This document shows, one piece after another, positions 12,783-23,642 of a DNA stretch of 64,000 nucleotides (the first letter of the stretch is position 1; each line of letters begins with the position of its first letter). Both the position numbers and the translations under genes were made by a program. Source of the DNA: Clarireedia homoeocarpa. Taxonomy: Eukaryota; Ascomycota; Leotiomycetes; Helotiales; Rutstroemiaceae. Location of the stretch: NCBI GenBank assembly GCA_001465935.1, contig LNKV01000001.1, positions 806,001-870,000 on the forward strand. Direction: 5' to 3'. Under the pieces are notes generated by a model that worked only from the letters and a program-made list of their open reading frames with translations, was not told where the DNA came from and did no database searches.

Positions 12783-14633
12783 CTAATTGATTGGCTTAAC
12801 AGTGAATGGTACCTCGCTCTCCAGGCTTTCTACTCGGCCTAGCAAGAATTCCAAATGTCTGAACGCCGCACTAGGTTGATACTGGGGAACTGACAATCAC
12901 ATTAGTTTACGTTGACCTATGATCTGAGCTGACTTACCCATATGCCCGCACAAACTGACTTCCACAAACGTCAACCCTCTTTCCGACCTTGTTCGGCCCA
13001 TGATTCCTGATGCGGCCGACATGTTCGCATCCGGCGGGACATAAAACATTCCATCAACCGGAGATTGAAAGCCTTGCTGCCCACCCCACGTCATATTCTG
13101 GATCGCAAGAAGCGTCGCGTTTGGAAGAATCGTGTAGTCCATGTCGCCTTGGCCAATAATAGCTCGACTGACCTTTTCGATGACCCGTGGCAAAACCGTC
13201 TGACTGGTCCACAGACCAGCGGCGGCCGTCAGATCGGTGTCGTTGACGAAAACTGGGTTGTCCGTGCACTCGGACCAGGTATAGTTAGGAGCATGAATAG
13301 CCTTTTGCACTTCGGGTCTGTTGAAATAGATAGATGCGCCAGCTGGAACGTAGGGGTATGCCCCAGGGGAGCCGAGCACATCCCACAGATTTGGACATGT
13401 CGTCGCTAGGTGATAGGGGTCCCAACACTGCCTTTGGTGAGCAATAACTAGGAAAATAGGAGAGGGAAGCGCTTACCGGGTTGGGAATGAAAGCATTGTC
13501 TCCGATGGTATAGTACAGATCACAACCCGAGGGAGCGGGTGGCATCCGCCCAATTGGAGGAAAAGTCATATATTTTTCGATGAAATCGGTCGCGCCGCAT
13601 GACTTGGCTCGTGTACGAATTTCATCAGCAAATGTCTGATTGAACGCAAACAGCTTCGACCAAGTCTCGTACGTCGAATATGCAAAGAGCTCTCTCTCGA
13701 CATCTTTGGATGCAAGGGTCGGGTCATAAATCATGATGCCGTCCAGATTGTAAAGACTGGTATCATTTGCATCCAACATTGCGTTCGCGATATAAGGAAC
13801 GAACATTCCTGCAACTCAGAAGGTCAGTGAGTGGTCTAGACCTATTTGACCAGAGAAACAGAATACAGAAGGCATCACGAACCAGCATACGACTCCCCGG
13901 TTAGGTAAAATTTCTTCCCCTGCAGTTTGAACAGTTCCACAAAATTCTTCCAGAAGCCTAAGAATTGTGTACCAACGTCCACTTGTGAAGTCACATTCGC
14001 CTGACCAACCGAGAAGCCGGTCCCAAGAGGTTGATCGATCCAGATCATGTTCGTGAGACGGTGCCAACTGTATGGATTCGAGATGGGCCTGAAGGTGCCA
14101 TACTGCCATAGAAAGGGGCCGTTTTCTTGGAGGAAGCCTTCCAGTGAGCTGCATCCTGGACCGCCGTTCAACCATATGGTGATATCTTCAGTCGCATCTG
14201 GATTCGTCGAGGGGAAAAACCAGAAGTAGAGTTTCCGGTCCTCCTCGGGGAGATTGGAAATTGGGAGTAGACCAGCATATGACTCTCCCACGTCAAAGTC
14301 AACATCTGGGATCGCGGAACTATCCACGGCGAAGGCTGATAGAATGGCATCTTATCAGCATCTACAGTTATATCCTGAAGTCAGGTCAGACGAACCTTTT
14401 GTTTGCTCATTCAAATATTGTCCACTACGCCTCTCGACCCTCTGATGCTGTGAATCCTTAGTCGAGTGAGCTGCTTCGCGTAGGCGTCGCTGCTCATGGA
14501 ATGCAGCATGACCACGGCCAGGACCACCATAGCTACTGAAAGCTCCTGCTGCTACGCTTGAAGCTCGCAGCAGCCATAACAGCCAGTATGCTACTGCCGC
14601 AAAGCTTCTCGGCCACATCTTCAGCCCCCTCAT
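12783..14633 (-). CDS. Secreted serine carboxypeptidase, family S10
   Basis: Removes C-terminal residues from peptides in the secretory pathway, vacuole or outside the cell. Five exons (introns 14336-14395, 13809-13882, 13428-13476, 12890-12937) give 539 residues in one frame. The start MRGLKMWPRSFAAVAYWLLWLL contains a signal peptide. The S10 motifs are present: LNGGPGCSS near residue 136, the nucleophile Ser in GESYAG near 228, the Asp in GQGDMDYT, and the His in CGHM near 502. Several N-x-S/T sites suggest glycosylation. Kex1, which trims Lys/Arg after Kex2 cleavage, belongs to the same family, and this gene lies 5 kb from a repeat-containing peptide precursor. A processing role is therefore possible, but equally it may be an ordinary secreted protease. 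Confidence 0.92.
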
Positions 14634-16793
14634 CGTTCAATGGAGTTGATTAGGCACCTCACAATTGAACTGTCAAGTGATAAGGTTGGCAGGGGATTTG
14701 AGGATCGTAATTGCAACAACTCAATTAATTGGTACGTGTCATGTTATTGTTATAAGTCTATCACAAAGATGGTCTATTATGTAGGTATAGCCAGCATCTC
14801 ACCGTCTTTCCCGGTACATTTCCTAGCTTAGTCACTTTGAATATCTCAAAGTAAAATTAAAATTGAACCTCAAAATATTATAACCTCAGGTTGAAGCATA
14901 ATTCATAAAACTAGCCTTGCTATGATTGAGACAAATTGAAATACCAATTTTTATCGTTCAGGTGCTAGAATTTGTTGGTGGTTGGGCTAAGCGAGAAACG
15001 TCCATCAACTATAATACGACACCCCATGGAGTTATTGAGGACACACCGGGCAAGCGGGCGTGGCTGAAGCCCTAGGGGAACTAAAAACTGCCGAAAGCGG
15101 CAGGTGTGCATTTAATTGGTTGTAATACCGTTGTAATACCGTTTTTTTGTTCATGGGGGGTGGGGGGGTTATAGTAATATAGAGTGGCATTTATTTTATA
15201 GTTTGTCATCGCGAGTGTCCATTGCGGCAGAAAGATTGAGGAGTGTGAATATTGATTCAAGTGGACTTGATTATCTCGAGAATCTGTCCTCCGGAAGATA
15301 AATACATAGTGGGTGAAGCTAACAAATAGGATCAGAGTCCTGACAGGCTAGCTAGGCGAACGAGTACCTTCTTGATAGAGCAACCTTCCCCTGCAACTAT
15401 ACTAAGCGAGATATGACCTGCGATAACACACCCCCTAATCTAACACCCAGTTCACTGCGGCCACTATTAGGTTACACGAAGAGATAGGCCGCAGATAAAC
15501 GTAGCAAAACTCGGGTTGAGTGTGCGGAAACTACCTAGACTACGGAATGTGGAAGTGATCTAGTACTCTTCAAGAACAAATGTTATTTGGTGGGTTTTGC
15601 CACAGAGACAGCCCGCAGATAAACGTAGCAGTGATCCAGTACTGTATGAGTGCCTATGCACGCTTTTTTTGACAACTACGCGGCTAATCCATTCTGGGTC
15701 CTCAACAAGTGGGACGGCGGCTAGTTGCGGGTCGTAACTAAAACAACTGCTACCTTCGATAGGAAGGTGCAATTTATTCTCTCTTGTGAGACCTTCAAAC
15801 CACGCAGGGACGACGTTCGCACTCGCTAAGGCCAGGCTAAATACACTTTCCTACTGTATGCCGGCTAATAGGTTGCCGGCTAATAGGTAAAGGGTGGATT
15901 GTGTTCCTTGCTTACATGCTTATGATGCGGTATCTAGTTGAGGCTGCAAACACGGCAATTGGCCTTCTAGTTAGTAATATGCTTATGGTGCAATATGCAG
16001 GTCTAGGTGAGACTGCAAACACGGCAATTGATCTTCTAGTTAGTAATTTGCGTAAAAAAATAAAATGACAACTCACGTTCCCTTATGTAAAACTGCCACT
16101 TGACGAGCTCGACCCACATGGTCCGAGCCTCATAGCACGATCTGACATGCATAAGCTTTTAGTTCCGTCTCGCCGAAAAAAACCAATCAAGCTTTCGACA
16201 AGCTTTCGTCAAGCTTTGTTTGGTACCTGCGCAGCTTATCTGTGGGGCGGACTATATCAAGTAGGATTCTCGTCAACTTACCTGATATTGTGAAACCCAC
16301 TTAATCAGCAACTAGCGCGCGTGCGGCCCAGAACATCTAAGGGCATCACAGACCGACTGCATTTTGCATTTGCCCAACCTCGCAAAAATTATTGGTCGTC
16401 TCGTGACCTGTCGAGTCATCCACCACCCACTGGTGATGTGATCATTGTCTTCAAAGCGGAAGGTGACATCAGAGTGTGGATGCGAGACAGGTAGCCGGTT
16501 AGAGTTCCCTCCCAAAATCACGTAAAGCTGAATGATGTGCGATCTGCATGAAGATCCCTACGTAAGATGTGCAATAAGCACCGTAGCTAAGATCCTGAGA
16601 TGTACATCCTGCATCGGCGAAGAATGTTTTTCCGGCCGATGGCGGAATGGCGAGGAAGATGGGGTCAAATGCTCTCCCCATTGTGAGTGAGGTGTTGGAG
16701 GTGTTCATGAGTCTTTTCGATTCCGAGTGGCATACAGTTTTTTCAGAATCCTAGCCCTTCTAGTGCAAAAACTCAAGAGCACCCAACATCAGA
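14634..16793. other. Intergenic, no gene recognised
   Basis: About 2.2 kb with only short frames. It contains several small direct repeats, such as CCGCAGATAAACGTAGCA near 15489 and 15610, TTGTAATACCG twice near 15119-15140, and a duplicated block at 15916-16047. Two short minus-strand frames at 16312-16708 match no family I know. Confidence 0.5.
15916..16047. repeat. Imperfect tandem duplication of a ~65-bp unit
   Basis: The first copy (15916-15978) and second copy (15979-16047) both start ATGCTTATG and share the blocks CTGCAAACACGGCAATTG and CTTCTAGTTAGTAAT. Small differences and about 6 bp of length change separate them. Non-coding. Confidence 0.75.
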
Positions 16794-17504
16794 ATGAGTC
16801 AATCTACCAAACACGACCGGCTCTCTGAGCCTCTGATGTCCGACTCCGATTCAGAAGCTGAAGCAAAACCTCAGATCCGATTTCCAAAACAAATGACCAA
16901 GAAGAACCGTACTCAGGTTCTTCTTTTCGTCCTTCTGGGAGCTCTTGTTGCATCGTTGCTATGGAGCTTGGGCGTTATCGCCCTTCTTAGCCAGGCACAA
17001 AGAGCGAACTCGCAAGCCTCCTATGACGGAGGTCTCGAAGTCCACAAAGGAGGAGACTCTCAGAAATCGGGTCCATCATCTATCAACATTCTCCATTGCG
17101 GTGACAACCCCGCTGAGGCGAGAGCAATGGGTTGCAAGTTTCAAATTCATACCTATGCATGGGTTCCCGAACCGTGCTTCGATCCAGTCTTGCAAGAGGA
17201 ATGGCTGAAGATTCGAGACTGGGAGTACTATACCGACAAGTACGACGAAGGCGAGCAGGTGGACATCTCTGTGGCCTTGGCGGGGGAGAGGAATCTATAT
17301 TCGACGTGGGGTCAACATATTGAGCATTGTGCTTTTACATGGAGGAAATTCACTCGTTCACAATCAGGCTCGGGGGTTTTGTTGACTAATAGAGATCTCT
17401 CTTACGACCATGTTCATCATTGTTCAGATGCACTGCGGACGAAGTTTGAGCATCCATGGACCGATGTGAATACGAGGGTGAAGGTGGAATTTCATATGTG
17501 CTAG
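16794..17504 (+). CDS. Single-pass membrane protein with two HxxHC motifs (UstYa-like)
   Basis: A single-exon gene of 236 residues. The N-terminus is cytosolic and acidic, followed by one membrane segment at about residues 41-66. The remainder would face the ER/Golgi lumen. It begins with HCGDNPAEARAMGCKF and WVPEPCFD, a pattern I know from an uncharacterised fungal family of membrane proteins. It carries HIEHC (175-179) and HVHHC (206-210). Two HxxHC motifs are the hallmark of the UstYa/DUF3328 proteins that oxidise and cyclise fungal RiPPs, although the overall sequence differs from the canonical member next door. It is convergent with that gene (17749-18867) and 245 bp from it. A partner oxidase role is inferred from the motifs and position only. 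Confidence 0.75.
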   Translation: MSQSTKHDRLSEPLMSDSDSEAEAKPQIRFPKQMTKKNRTQVLLFVLLGALVASLLWSLGVIALLSQAQRANSQASYDGGLEVHKGGDSQKSGPSSINILHCGDNPAEARAMGCKFQIHTYAWVPEPCFDPVLQEEWLKIRDWEYYTDKYDEGEQVDISVALAGERNLYSTWGQHIEHCAFTWRKFTRSQSGSGVLLTNRDLSYDHVHHCSDALRTKFEHPWTDVNTRVKVEFHMC

Positions 17505-17748
17505 ACGGATTTAGCCACGGAATTAGGGCGGAAAGGCAGAATTTCAATCTTTAGGTTATCTTGATGTACAAAACTTAGGCCTAAATTCAATTACAATTCA
17601 TTTCGCTCCTAATTTCAGAAAGCCAAACATGAATGTGAATCTATATGCTAGAAAGATGTTTGCGCTGCTGTCCACTCAGGAAATATATTTCTCATTCATT
17701 TCTAGGACGAGACATACTATGACTTTCTATATACAAGGAAACATAAAT

Positions 17749-18867
17749 TTAGAATGAAGTATGGCTATGGCCATTCTCATGACTATGTCCAGAGTGACCG
17801 GCCATTCCTTTCGCCTTGTCCTCTTCCTCGGCCATCTCCAGCGCCGTGCCATTAAAAACCACGTGCTCCTTCACCCAGTCCACAATAGGCTCCCACTTCC
17901 GGCATTTGTGTAAAGTGTTGAAGCTGGGACTTTCACCATTGAAGCCCTCTGGATCGTTCCAAATGAGGTACGGAGTGACATCGGCAGTGCACATCAAATT
18001 CATCCGCAATGTCTCGATACAATGATCGACGTGCCAACGCACCATCTCTGGTCCACCTTGCCAGGACGACGCGTTGGTGTAGTCCCAGTCATCTTTGTAG
18101 GTGTATTGACGAATGAGATTCTAAAACAATAATTTAGCCAACTAGATCCGAGATGATCCAGGCATACATACCAGACAATGGATTTGATGGAAACCCTCCA
18201 GTAAGCCAACAGTAGGACTATCAGGCTCTCCTGGATTGACACGACGCCAGTCGAGGTCCGTTGACTGATTCAGAGCCTCGACTTTGTTAATAGGAACGGG
18301 AAATGCCCCATCTGGAAACGAGTCAGAGCTGTCCTTTCCCAGTATCTTTGTGCAATATCACTGTGCAGGACTGGACTTACATTTCCACAAATCAGTCCAT
18401 GCTTGTTCAAGTTCAGCATTCGGCTTTCCTCGGTATTTCGTAGGCGCCGTAGAGAACTCGTTTTCGAAAGTGACCCATTCATATTCAACGGCCTCCATGA
18501 CCGGTGCTATTTGAAAAGTAAAATTTAGCAATGTCTTCAGCAAAACTTCAATAGTCAATAACTTCACCATATACTTACAGTATGCGGACATTCTCGTAGA
18601 GCACTCCCGATCCGTTGGGCCAAGCGAATGCATGACCACCGACCCAACAAAAAGGGTCATAGAAGCAAGAAACAACCCGATATTCAAACATAAAGCCCGA
18701 CGTGGGATTGAAGCTGGCCCTCGTTGGTAGGTATGATCCGTTTCCTCAGCTGTAGGACTGTCAAGGAAGGGAGAAGTCTGTTCGTCTATTGACGAGTTTT
18801 GTGACAACGGACTGAAAGTTTTCTTCTCTTCCGCTGCCATTCTTTTGCTCGAATTCCATGGAGCCAT
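17749..18867 (-). CDS. UstYa-family (DUF3328) oxidase
   Basis: Four exons (introns 18507-18578, 18312-18380, 18121-18171) give 308 residues in one frame. After a Ser/Thr-rich cytosolic N-terminus there is one membrane helix (ALCLNIGLFLASMTLFVGSV), then SPVMEAVEYEWVTFENEF and a DLW block typical of the family. The two metal-binding-type motifs are HQIHC (180-184, in GFHQIHCL) and HVDHC (215-219, in RWHVDHCIETLRMN). The C-terminus is His-rich (GHSGHSHENGHSHTSF). In ustiloxin, phomopsin, asperipin and victorin clusters such proteins carry out oxidative cyclisation of the core peptide. The start codon faces the repeat precursor gene across about 1 kb, so a shared divergent promoter is likely. Confidence 0.9.
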
Positions 18868-19862
18868 GTTCTATGTGGGAGTTGAGCGTAGGAAAATGAG
18901 TTGCTCGGGATAAATTGAAGGAAAATAGGAGGACTGAACGACTCAAGATTCGAAGTTTTTTTTGGGAGATGGGTTCGTCAGTCAGACGGTCGATTTGTCT
19001 CTGCGCAAAAGACTTTGGATGATCTTTTATTGTTGACAAATAAAACCATCAAACAGATAAGCAACCTCTATGCAGGGGGGTAAAGATACTCTCCCTCATC
19101 TATAACAAAAGCTGTTTATTCCTGTGTCTTGCCACCTAAAAAATTGAACTTATGTTTGGGGGGGGGGGGAAGGTGGCGGGGGGAGGGGGCGGGTGGGAAT
19201 AATATGGGTATTGTGTCCATCATTTCAAGCTGTGCCTTCTGAAACTAGTCATAAGCTTACTTTTAAGCTTTACCGAATGCGGCACAGGGGATTTGCTGTG
19301 ATTCTAAGCGCTAATCACGGGCGGCTGGAGAGGTAGCTGGCACACTAACATTGTCTCAGTAAACTCATATATCAGTAACCGTGATCCAACGATGTACATT
19401 AGTGTCATGAAATAATCTATGCACCAATGTACGTAAAGCTCAGATTTTTTGTAAATAGAATCCTCATTAGGTTCAGTCCGACTTCAAGTGCTTACAACTT
19501 ATGCATGTTTCTGCTGGAATGTTACATTCGAAGGAGCCAAAGCACGCAGTCTTCGGGGTTTTGTGAGATATCATTATGCCACTGATCTACAACACGCAAA
19601 AAAGTGTGGATATTCCGAAATCGGTAGCGTTGAGAAAGTGGAATGAAGTAGGAGGGGTCAGAAACCAAGCTTTGCCAACTCGGCAGTTAGCAAACTAACT
19701 GCCCTTGTGCTCGAAGTTTAAAACCAGCTCTTTCTTCCTCAAAGGTTCAATATCTTCTTCACTTCCACTCAGAGTCCTCATCAAAGCTTATCTTCAATCA
19801 CTCCCCAAATTCCAACTTCTCTATCTTCAGACCTCTTCTCCAACAAAAAACACTGTCTCAAA
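18868..19862. promoter_or_regulatory. Divergent intergenic region between the UstYa gene and the RiPP precursor
   Basis: The two likely RiPP genes are transcribed outward from this ~1-kb gap, so it should hold both promoters. A G-rich tract lies at 19157-19195. CT-rich sequence just before the precursor ATG (about 19720-19860) resembles a fungal 5' leader. No specific operator was recognised. Confidence 0.45.
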
Positions 19863-20435
19863 ATGAAGACCGCTACCGTCATCACTGTTTTCGGACTCGT
19901 TGCCGCCACTATGGCTGGCCCTATCAAACGAGATGTCGAATGGACAGAGAAATACGTCAAGCCAGTCGAGGCTCGTGACGTTGAGTGGACTGAGAAATAC
20001 GTCAAGCCTGAGGCTCGCGACGTTGAATGGACCGAGAAGTATGTCAAGCCTGAGGCTCGTGACGTTGAATGGACTGAGAAATACGTCAAGCCTGAGGCTC
20101 GTGACGTTGAATGGACTGAGAAATACGTCAAGCCTGAGGCTCGTGATGTCGAGTGGACTGAGAAGTACGTCAAGCCTGAGGCTCGTGACGTTGAATGGAC
20201 TGAGAAATACGTCAAGCCTGAGGCTCGTGATGTCGAGTGGACTGAGAAGTATGTCAAGCCTGAGGCTCGTGATGTCGAGTGGACTGAGAAGTATGTCAAG
20301 CCCGAAGCTCGCGACGTTGAGTGGACCGAGAAATACGTCAAGCCTGAGGCTCGCGACGTTGAGTGGACCGAGAAGTACGTCAAGCCTGAGGCTCGTGACG
20401 TTGAGTGGACTGAGAAGTACGTTGCTTCTGAGTAA
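19863..20435 (+). CDS. Secreted tandem-repeat peptide precursor, probable RiPP (dikaritin-type) precursor
   Basis: A single-exon gene of 190 residues. Residues 1-18 (MKTATVITVFGLVAATMA) form a clean signal peptide. GPIKR follows, a Kex2 dibasic site at residues 22-23. The rest is 12 head-to-tail repeats: one DVEWTEKYVKPVEAR (15 residues), ten DVEWTEKYVKPEAR (14 residues), and a last short DVEWTEKYVASE. There are no Cys residues. The build (signal peptide plus many identical cores, each with aromatic residues) matches precursors such as UstA, PhomA and VicA, and the gene faces a UstYa-family gene. Unlike those precursors, the repeats contain no KR, RR or PR site. The only regular cut point is a single Arg before Asp, so the processing protease may be unusual. 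The alternative is a secreted repeat protein or pheromone-like Kex2 product that is not cyclised. The start is firm: the first ATG with a perfect signal peptide. Confidence 0.85.
   Translation: MKTATVITVFGLVAATMAGPIKRDVEWTEKYVKPVEARDVEWTEKYVKPEARDVEWTEKYVKPEARDVEWTEKYVKPEARDVEWTEKYVKPEARDVEWTEKYVKPEARDVEWTEKYVKPEARDVEWTEKYVKPEARDVEWTEKYVKPEARDVEWTEKYVKPEARDVEWTEKYVKPEARDVEWTEKYVASE
19932..20432 (+). repeat. 42-bp tandem repeat array encoding the 12 core units
   Basis: Units are nearly identical at DNA level, differing mainly at third codon positions (for example GACGTTGAATGG versus GATGTCGAGTGG). One unit is 45 bp, with an extra Val codon, and the last is truncated. Such arrays change copy number easily by unequal crossing-over or slippage. 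Confidence 0.95.
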
Positions 20436-21535
20436 ATCAACTACCCCTGCTCAAGCGGCTACCCTTAGCTTCGAGCGTTATGATGATGCTGTTATGACTT
20501 GATGATGGAGATGAGCTTCTGTGGGAGTGGAAGAAGATACTAGGCGTGGGACTGTGAGTTGGACTTGTAGCGAAGGCGGTTATGGGACTTTTCGGATTCT
20601 GCTTCATGACTCTCTTTAGAATCTCTGGATCAAAGTACGATTAGTAGGATGATGCTCTCAAAATTGGATGTTCACTATTACCTGTCTCTCTCTCCCTGTC
20701 TATGTGCCCTTTCCTATGCTCGTGTCGTTGTGCATGCTACATTTTTGCATCTTGCTTGTGACTAAATAATAGCGTTTCCTCAGCGCTTCCAAATCCGAGG
20801 CCATGCTAGATCACGCTACTTCGAAAGTGCGGCGCATGTAATCAATAAACCTACATTAACCTAAGTTGGGTTTCAAAAAATACTCGGTGGTTGTGTAAAC
20901 ACCTCAGGTATCAGGCACCAAGTCAGCCGCAAACAATCCCGCAGAGTAGTTAAAATTTCATGATTAAGGTTAACCGTTATGCAGAACTTACATCAGCATG
21001 CACGTGCATGAACAAATCCAACAACATGCGACAAGAACCATACGGGAGCTGGAACCTCCCAAATGGCTTCGTTTCTGTTGGAAGTAGTGGAGAACTCGTC
21101 GCCGACCATTGTCTTGCCCTACCTCGCTTAGCTTCGGGTGAAAACTTTTTGCAGGCGCCGGCATATGTCTTAAATCCTTCGTGCGAAAGCGGTCTTACCA
21201 TATGCATATCGTAAGATTAAAATTAAATATCTCTCCCATTATGTAAGGTTATAAACAAGCGAGACAAGCAAGCATCTATCTACCCCTATCCGCCCGTGCC
21301 ACCCATGAACAACGATTAGTTCTGTAGATTTTTAGGTGGGGACAGGGTAAGCTTAACCGTGCGCGGCCCAATCCGCCCGACCTGCCCGACATCTCTAAAC
21401 TCACTTCGTTGTAAGTTGAGGATCACGGAACATTGCTGTGTCAAAGCAGGCAAATGGAAAGCGAGCACGGAAGGCGCGTCTCTATAGCTAAGGTACAGCG
21501 CAATAGGTGATAGGTAAGCATGTGTCAAATTTTTG
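20436..21535. other. Intergenic with a ~190-bp dispersed repeat copy
   Basis: No gene is seen. The stretch 21048-21240 opens with CTGGAACCTCCCAAATGGCT and ends with a block around ATGTCTTAAATCCTTCGTGC. Both recur in the element at 23643-24377, so this is a short related copy. The rest holds the precursor's 3' flank and the MFS gene's 3' flank. Confidence 0.6.
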
Positions 21536-23343
21536 TCATGTCACCAGCACAATACGCCCGTGTGCCGGCACCCGAAGTAAAAACACCGCCAATGAAGCCA
21601 ACAACAGGATGACACCTGCAACGATGAAAGGCAATCCGGTAAGAGAACCACCCGCCTTCATGCCAGCACGGAAGCTGATAGATAGTAATGGCCCATTGAT
21701 TAAGCTGCCGATAGTCTCACTCACGGCAAACACATTGTATAGCATCCCAACATGAGCCGAATCAACGAGAGTAGAAGCCAGGCTCAGGAGAATAGGGATG
21801 AACCCATGGCCGAGAGCAAATAACGTGATGCCTGCAATTTCAAACATTAGCAGGCAATTGGCTAGTGGAAGATGGGAGGGAGATAAGTACCGATGACCAC
21901 AAATATAGCGTTAGGGGCTAGTCCGATAGCAAAGGAGCCTAAAGTCATGGAAAAGGTACTTGCTCGAAGGAGCCATAGATCTTTGGTCTGCGCGCTAGCT
22001 TTTCCATATTTCAATATGAGAAAGCTGAGTCCGGGCAAGATTCCTATGAGAAGGACAATATTCACAGTGGCGCGGTATGAAAGCAAAAATCCCGCGTCGG
22101 AGATCGTCCATTCATATCTTCTGGAAACATATTGTAACAAAAATTCGGTTGAAGAGCGGTAGAGAGTTCCAACGGAGAAGACTACTACAAGTAGAAGGAT
22201 TTGATATGATGCAAATACAACACGCAGATCCTTCAATCGAGAGCTGATACTTATCATAGCGTCTTTCCAAAACGGTTTTTCTGCATCGAAATCGATCTGG
22301 GAGCTTTCCACTGGTTGCAAGACGGGGGACTGTCGCGAACCGTGGGGAGGAATCATCTGAGGAAGCCCAACGAGAACCACCAAAACGCTGGCGAGAATAG
22401 CTGCTAGGCCTAAAAGTGCTGGTAGCCAAGGATTACTTTGCATGAGAAAGGAGCTTAGTGGGGAGAGGAGGATCTCTGCTACCAGTGCCATGGCATTGAG
22501 TTGAAAGAAATTTGAAGCTCTAGCAGATAGAATCAGGTAAGTCAAGGGACATGTATCCTCCAACTAGGAATTGACTCATACCTCTCTTCGTCGCTTGATA
22601 TATCTGAAACGACTACAAAAATCATGGAACCCCCAACCACTGGACCTCCTCCTACCAAGTAGAAAGCGGCGGAAATCCAAGTCAATTCGATTAGCAACTT
22701 CTCTGACCAGAACACTGACCAATGAAGCATGTATCATTAGCCAAGGTGCAGTGAAAGTATTTGTGGAGAGAGAGAAACTCACAAACAACCTGAATCCATA
22801 GAGCACCCAACGACATGCCTAATAATGATAATACCAGAACCAGACGGCGGCCATAGTGGTCGGCAAGGGAGCCATAAAAGATGCCTAGAAGAATCGCTGG
22901 GAGATAATCATTAGATTGAGTGCCTACTGAATGGAAGGCCCTAGTCTAGTTGTTCAAGATAGCACTGCTGCTCACGCACCTGGAAAACAATCCAGAAGTT
23001 GCTGCCAGCCTATCAATGACGCCAACGCGCTCTGAATGGGCTCGGCCTTGCAATTGCTCTGTGACTCCCAGCGTGCCCTGTAATAGGATTTGCAAATGGC
23101 TAGCTCCTTCAGTTGTGTGATTGGCGCTATGAGGAGGAAGTGCGAGCTGGCGACCAAAAAGATAATCAAAAGGCTGAGTCGAAAAATGTATCTCACTTCC
23201 TTCATGTCTCGGTGCCTATGGTGGCTGTGGCAGTGGTCACTAGCGCTCACGGAAGTGAGGACCGCAGGGGAGGAGGTAAGCAACGGTGAGTCCTCTGAGA
23301 TTTCGTTGTCACTGAGGCTCGTGACATCTGGAATTGCAGCCAT
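21536..23343 (-). CDS. MFS transporter, probable RiPP exporter
   Basis: A multi-exon gene for a roughly 500-residue, 12-helix major facilitator protein. The start is put at the ATG at 23343 (MAAIPDVTSLSDNEISEDSPLL), which gives the acidic, dileucine-like N-terminus common in fungal MFS proteins. The first exon ends at 22980 and splices to AILLGIFYGSLADHYGRRLV, which contains MFS motif A (GSLADHYGRR). Later exons hold GGGPVVGGSMIFVVVSD and a long run of hydrophobic segments ending LRVPAHGRIVLVT. The cytosolic N-terminal part has a His-rich patch (HCHSHHRHR). MFS exporters are standard parts of dikaritin clusters. No break is seen. Substrate assignment rests on position only. Confidence 0.85.
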
Positions 23344-23642
23344 TGTTGCACTCTTCTTCGTACTACGTCCAAGATGGATGGGGAATGAGGGAATTTGGAC
23401 ATATGAGGCTAAGGGGTGAATATGACGGACACATGTACATAGATAGGTACTCGATGGCCAGTGTTGTATTCGGTAAGGCACAGGATAAGTAAGCACTAAA
23501 CTGACTAGATAGGCAGGTGGACTTTTTACGCCGCATAATCGACGCTGCAGCTACGGCCTGTATGTAGAACTAGCAATGGTGGGGGTGGATTTAGAACAGT
23601 TCAGAATTGCAATGTCTCAAAGGTCACTCACTCACTTATTTC

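Noticed and set aside
16312..16708. Two short minus-strand frames before the HxxHC gene
   Set aside because: They have no recognisable motif, no splice pattern joining them, and no start context.
19781..20440. 219-residue open frame on the minus strand with TYFSVHSTSRASGL repeats
   Set aside because: It is the antisense of the precursor's repeat array. The sense strand has a perfect signal peptide and start, and the antisense frame is open only because the 42-bp unit lacks stops in that frame.
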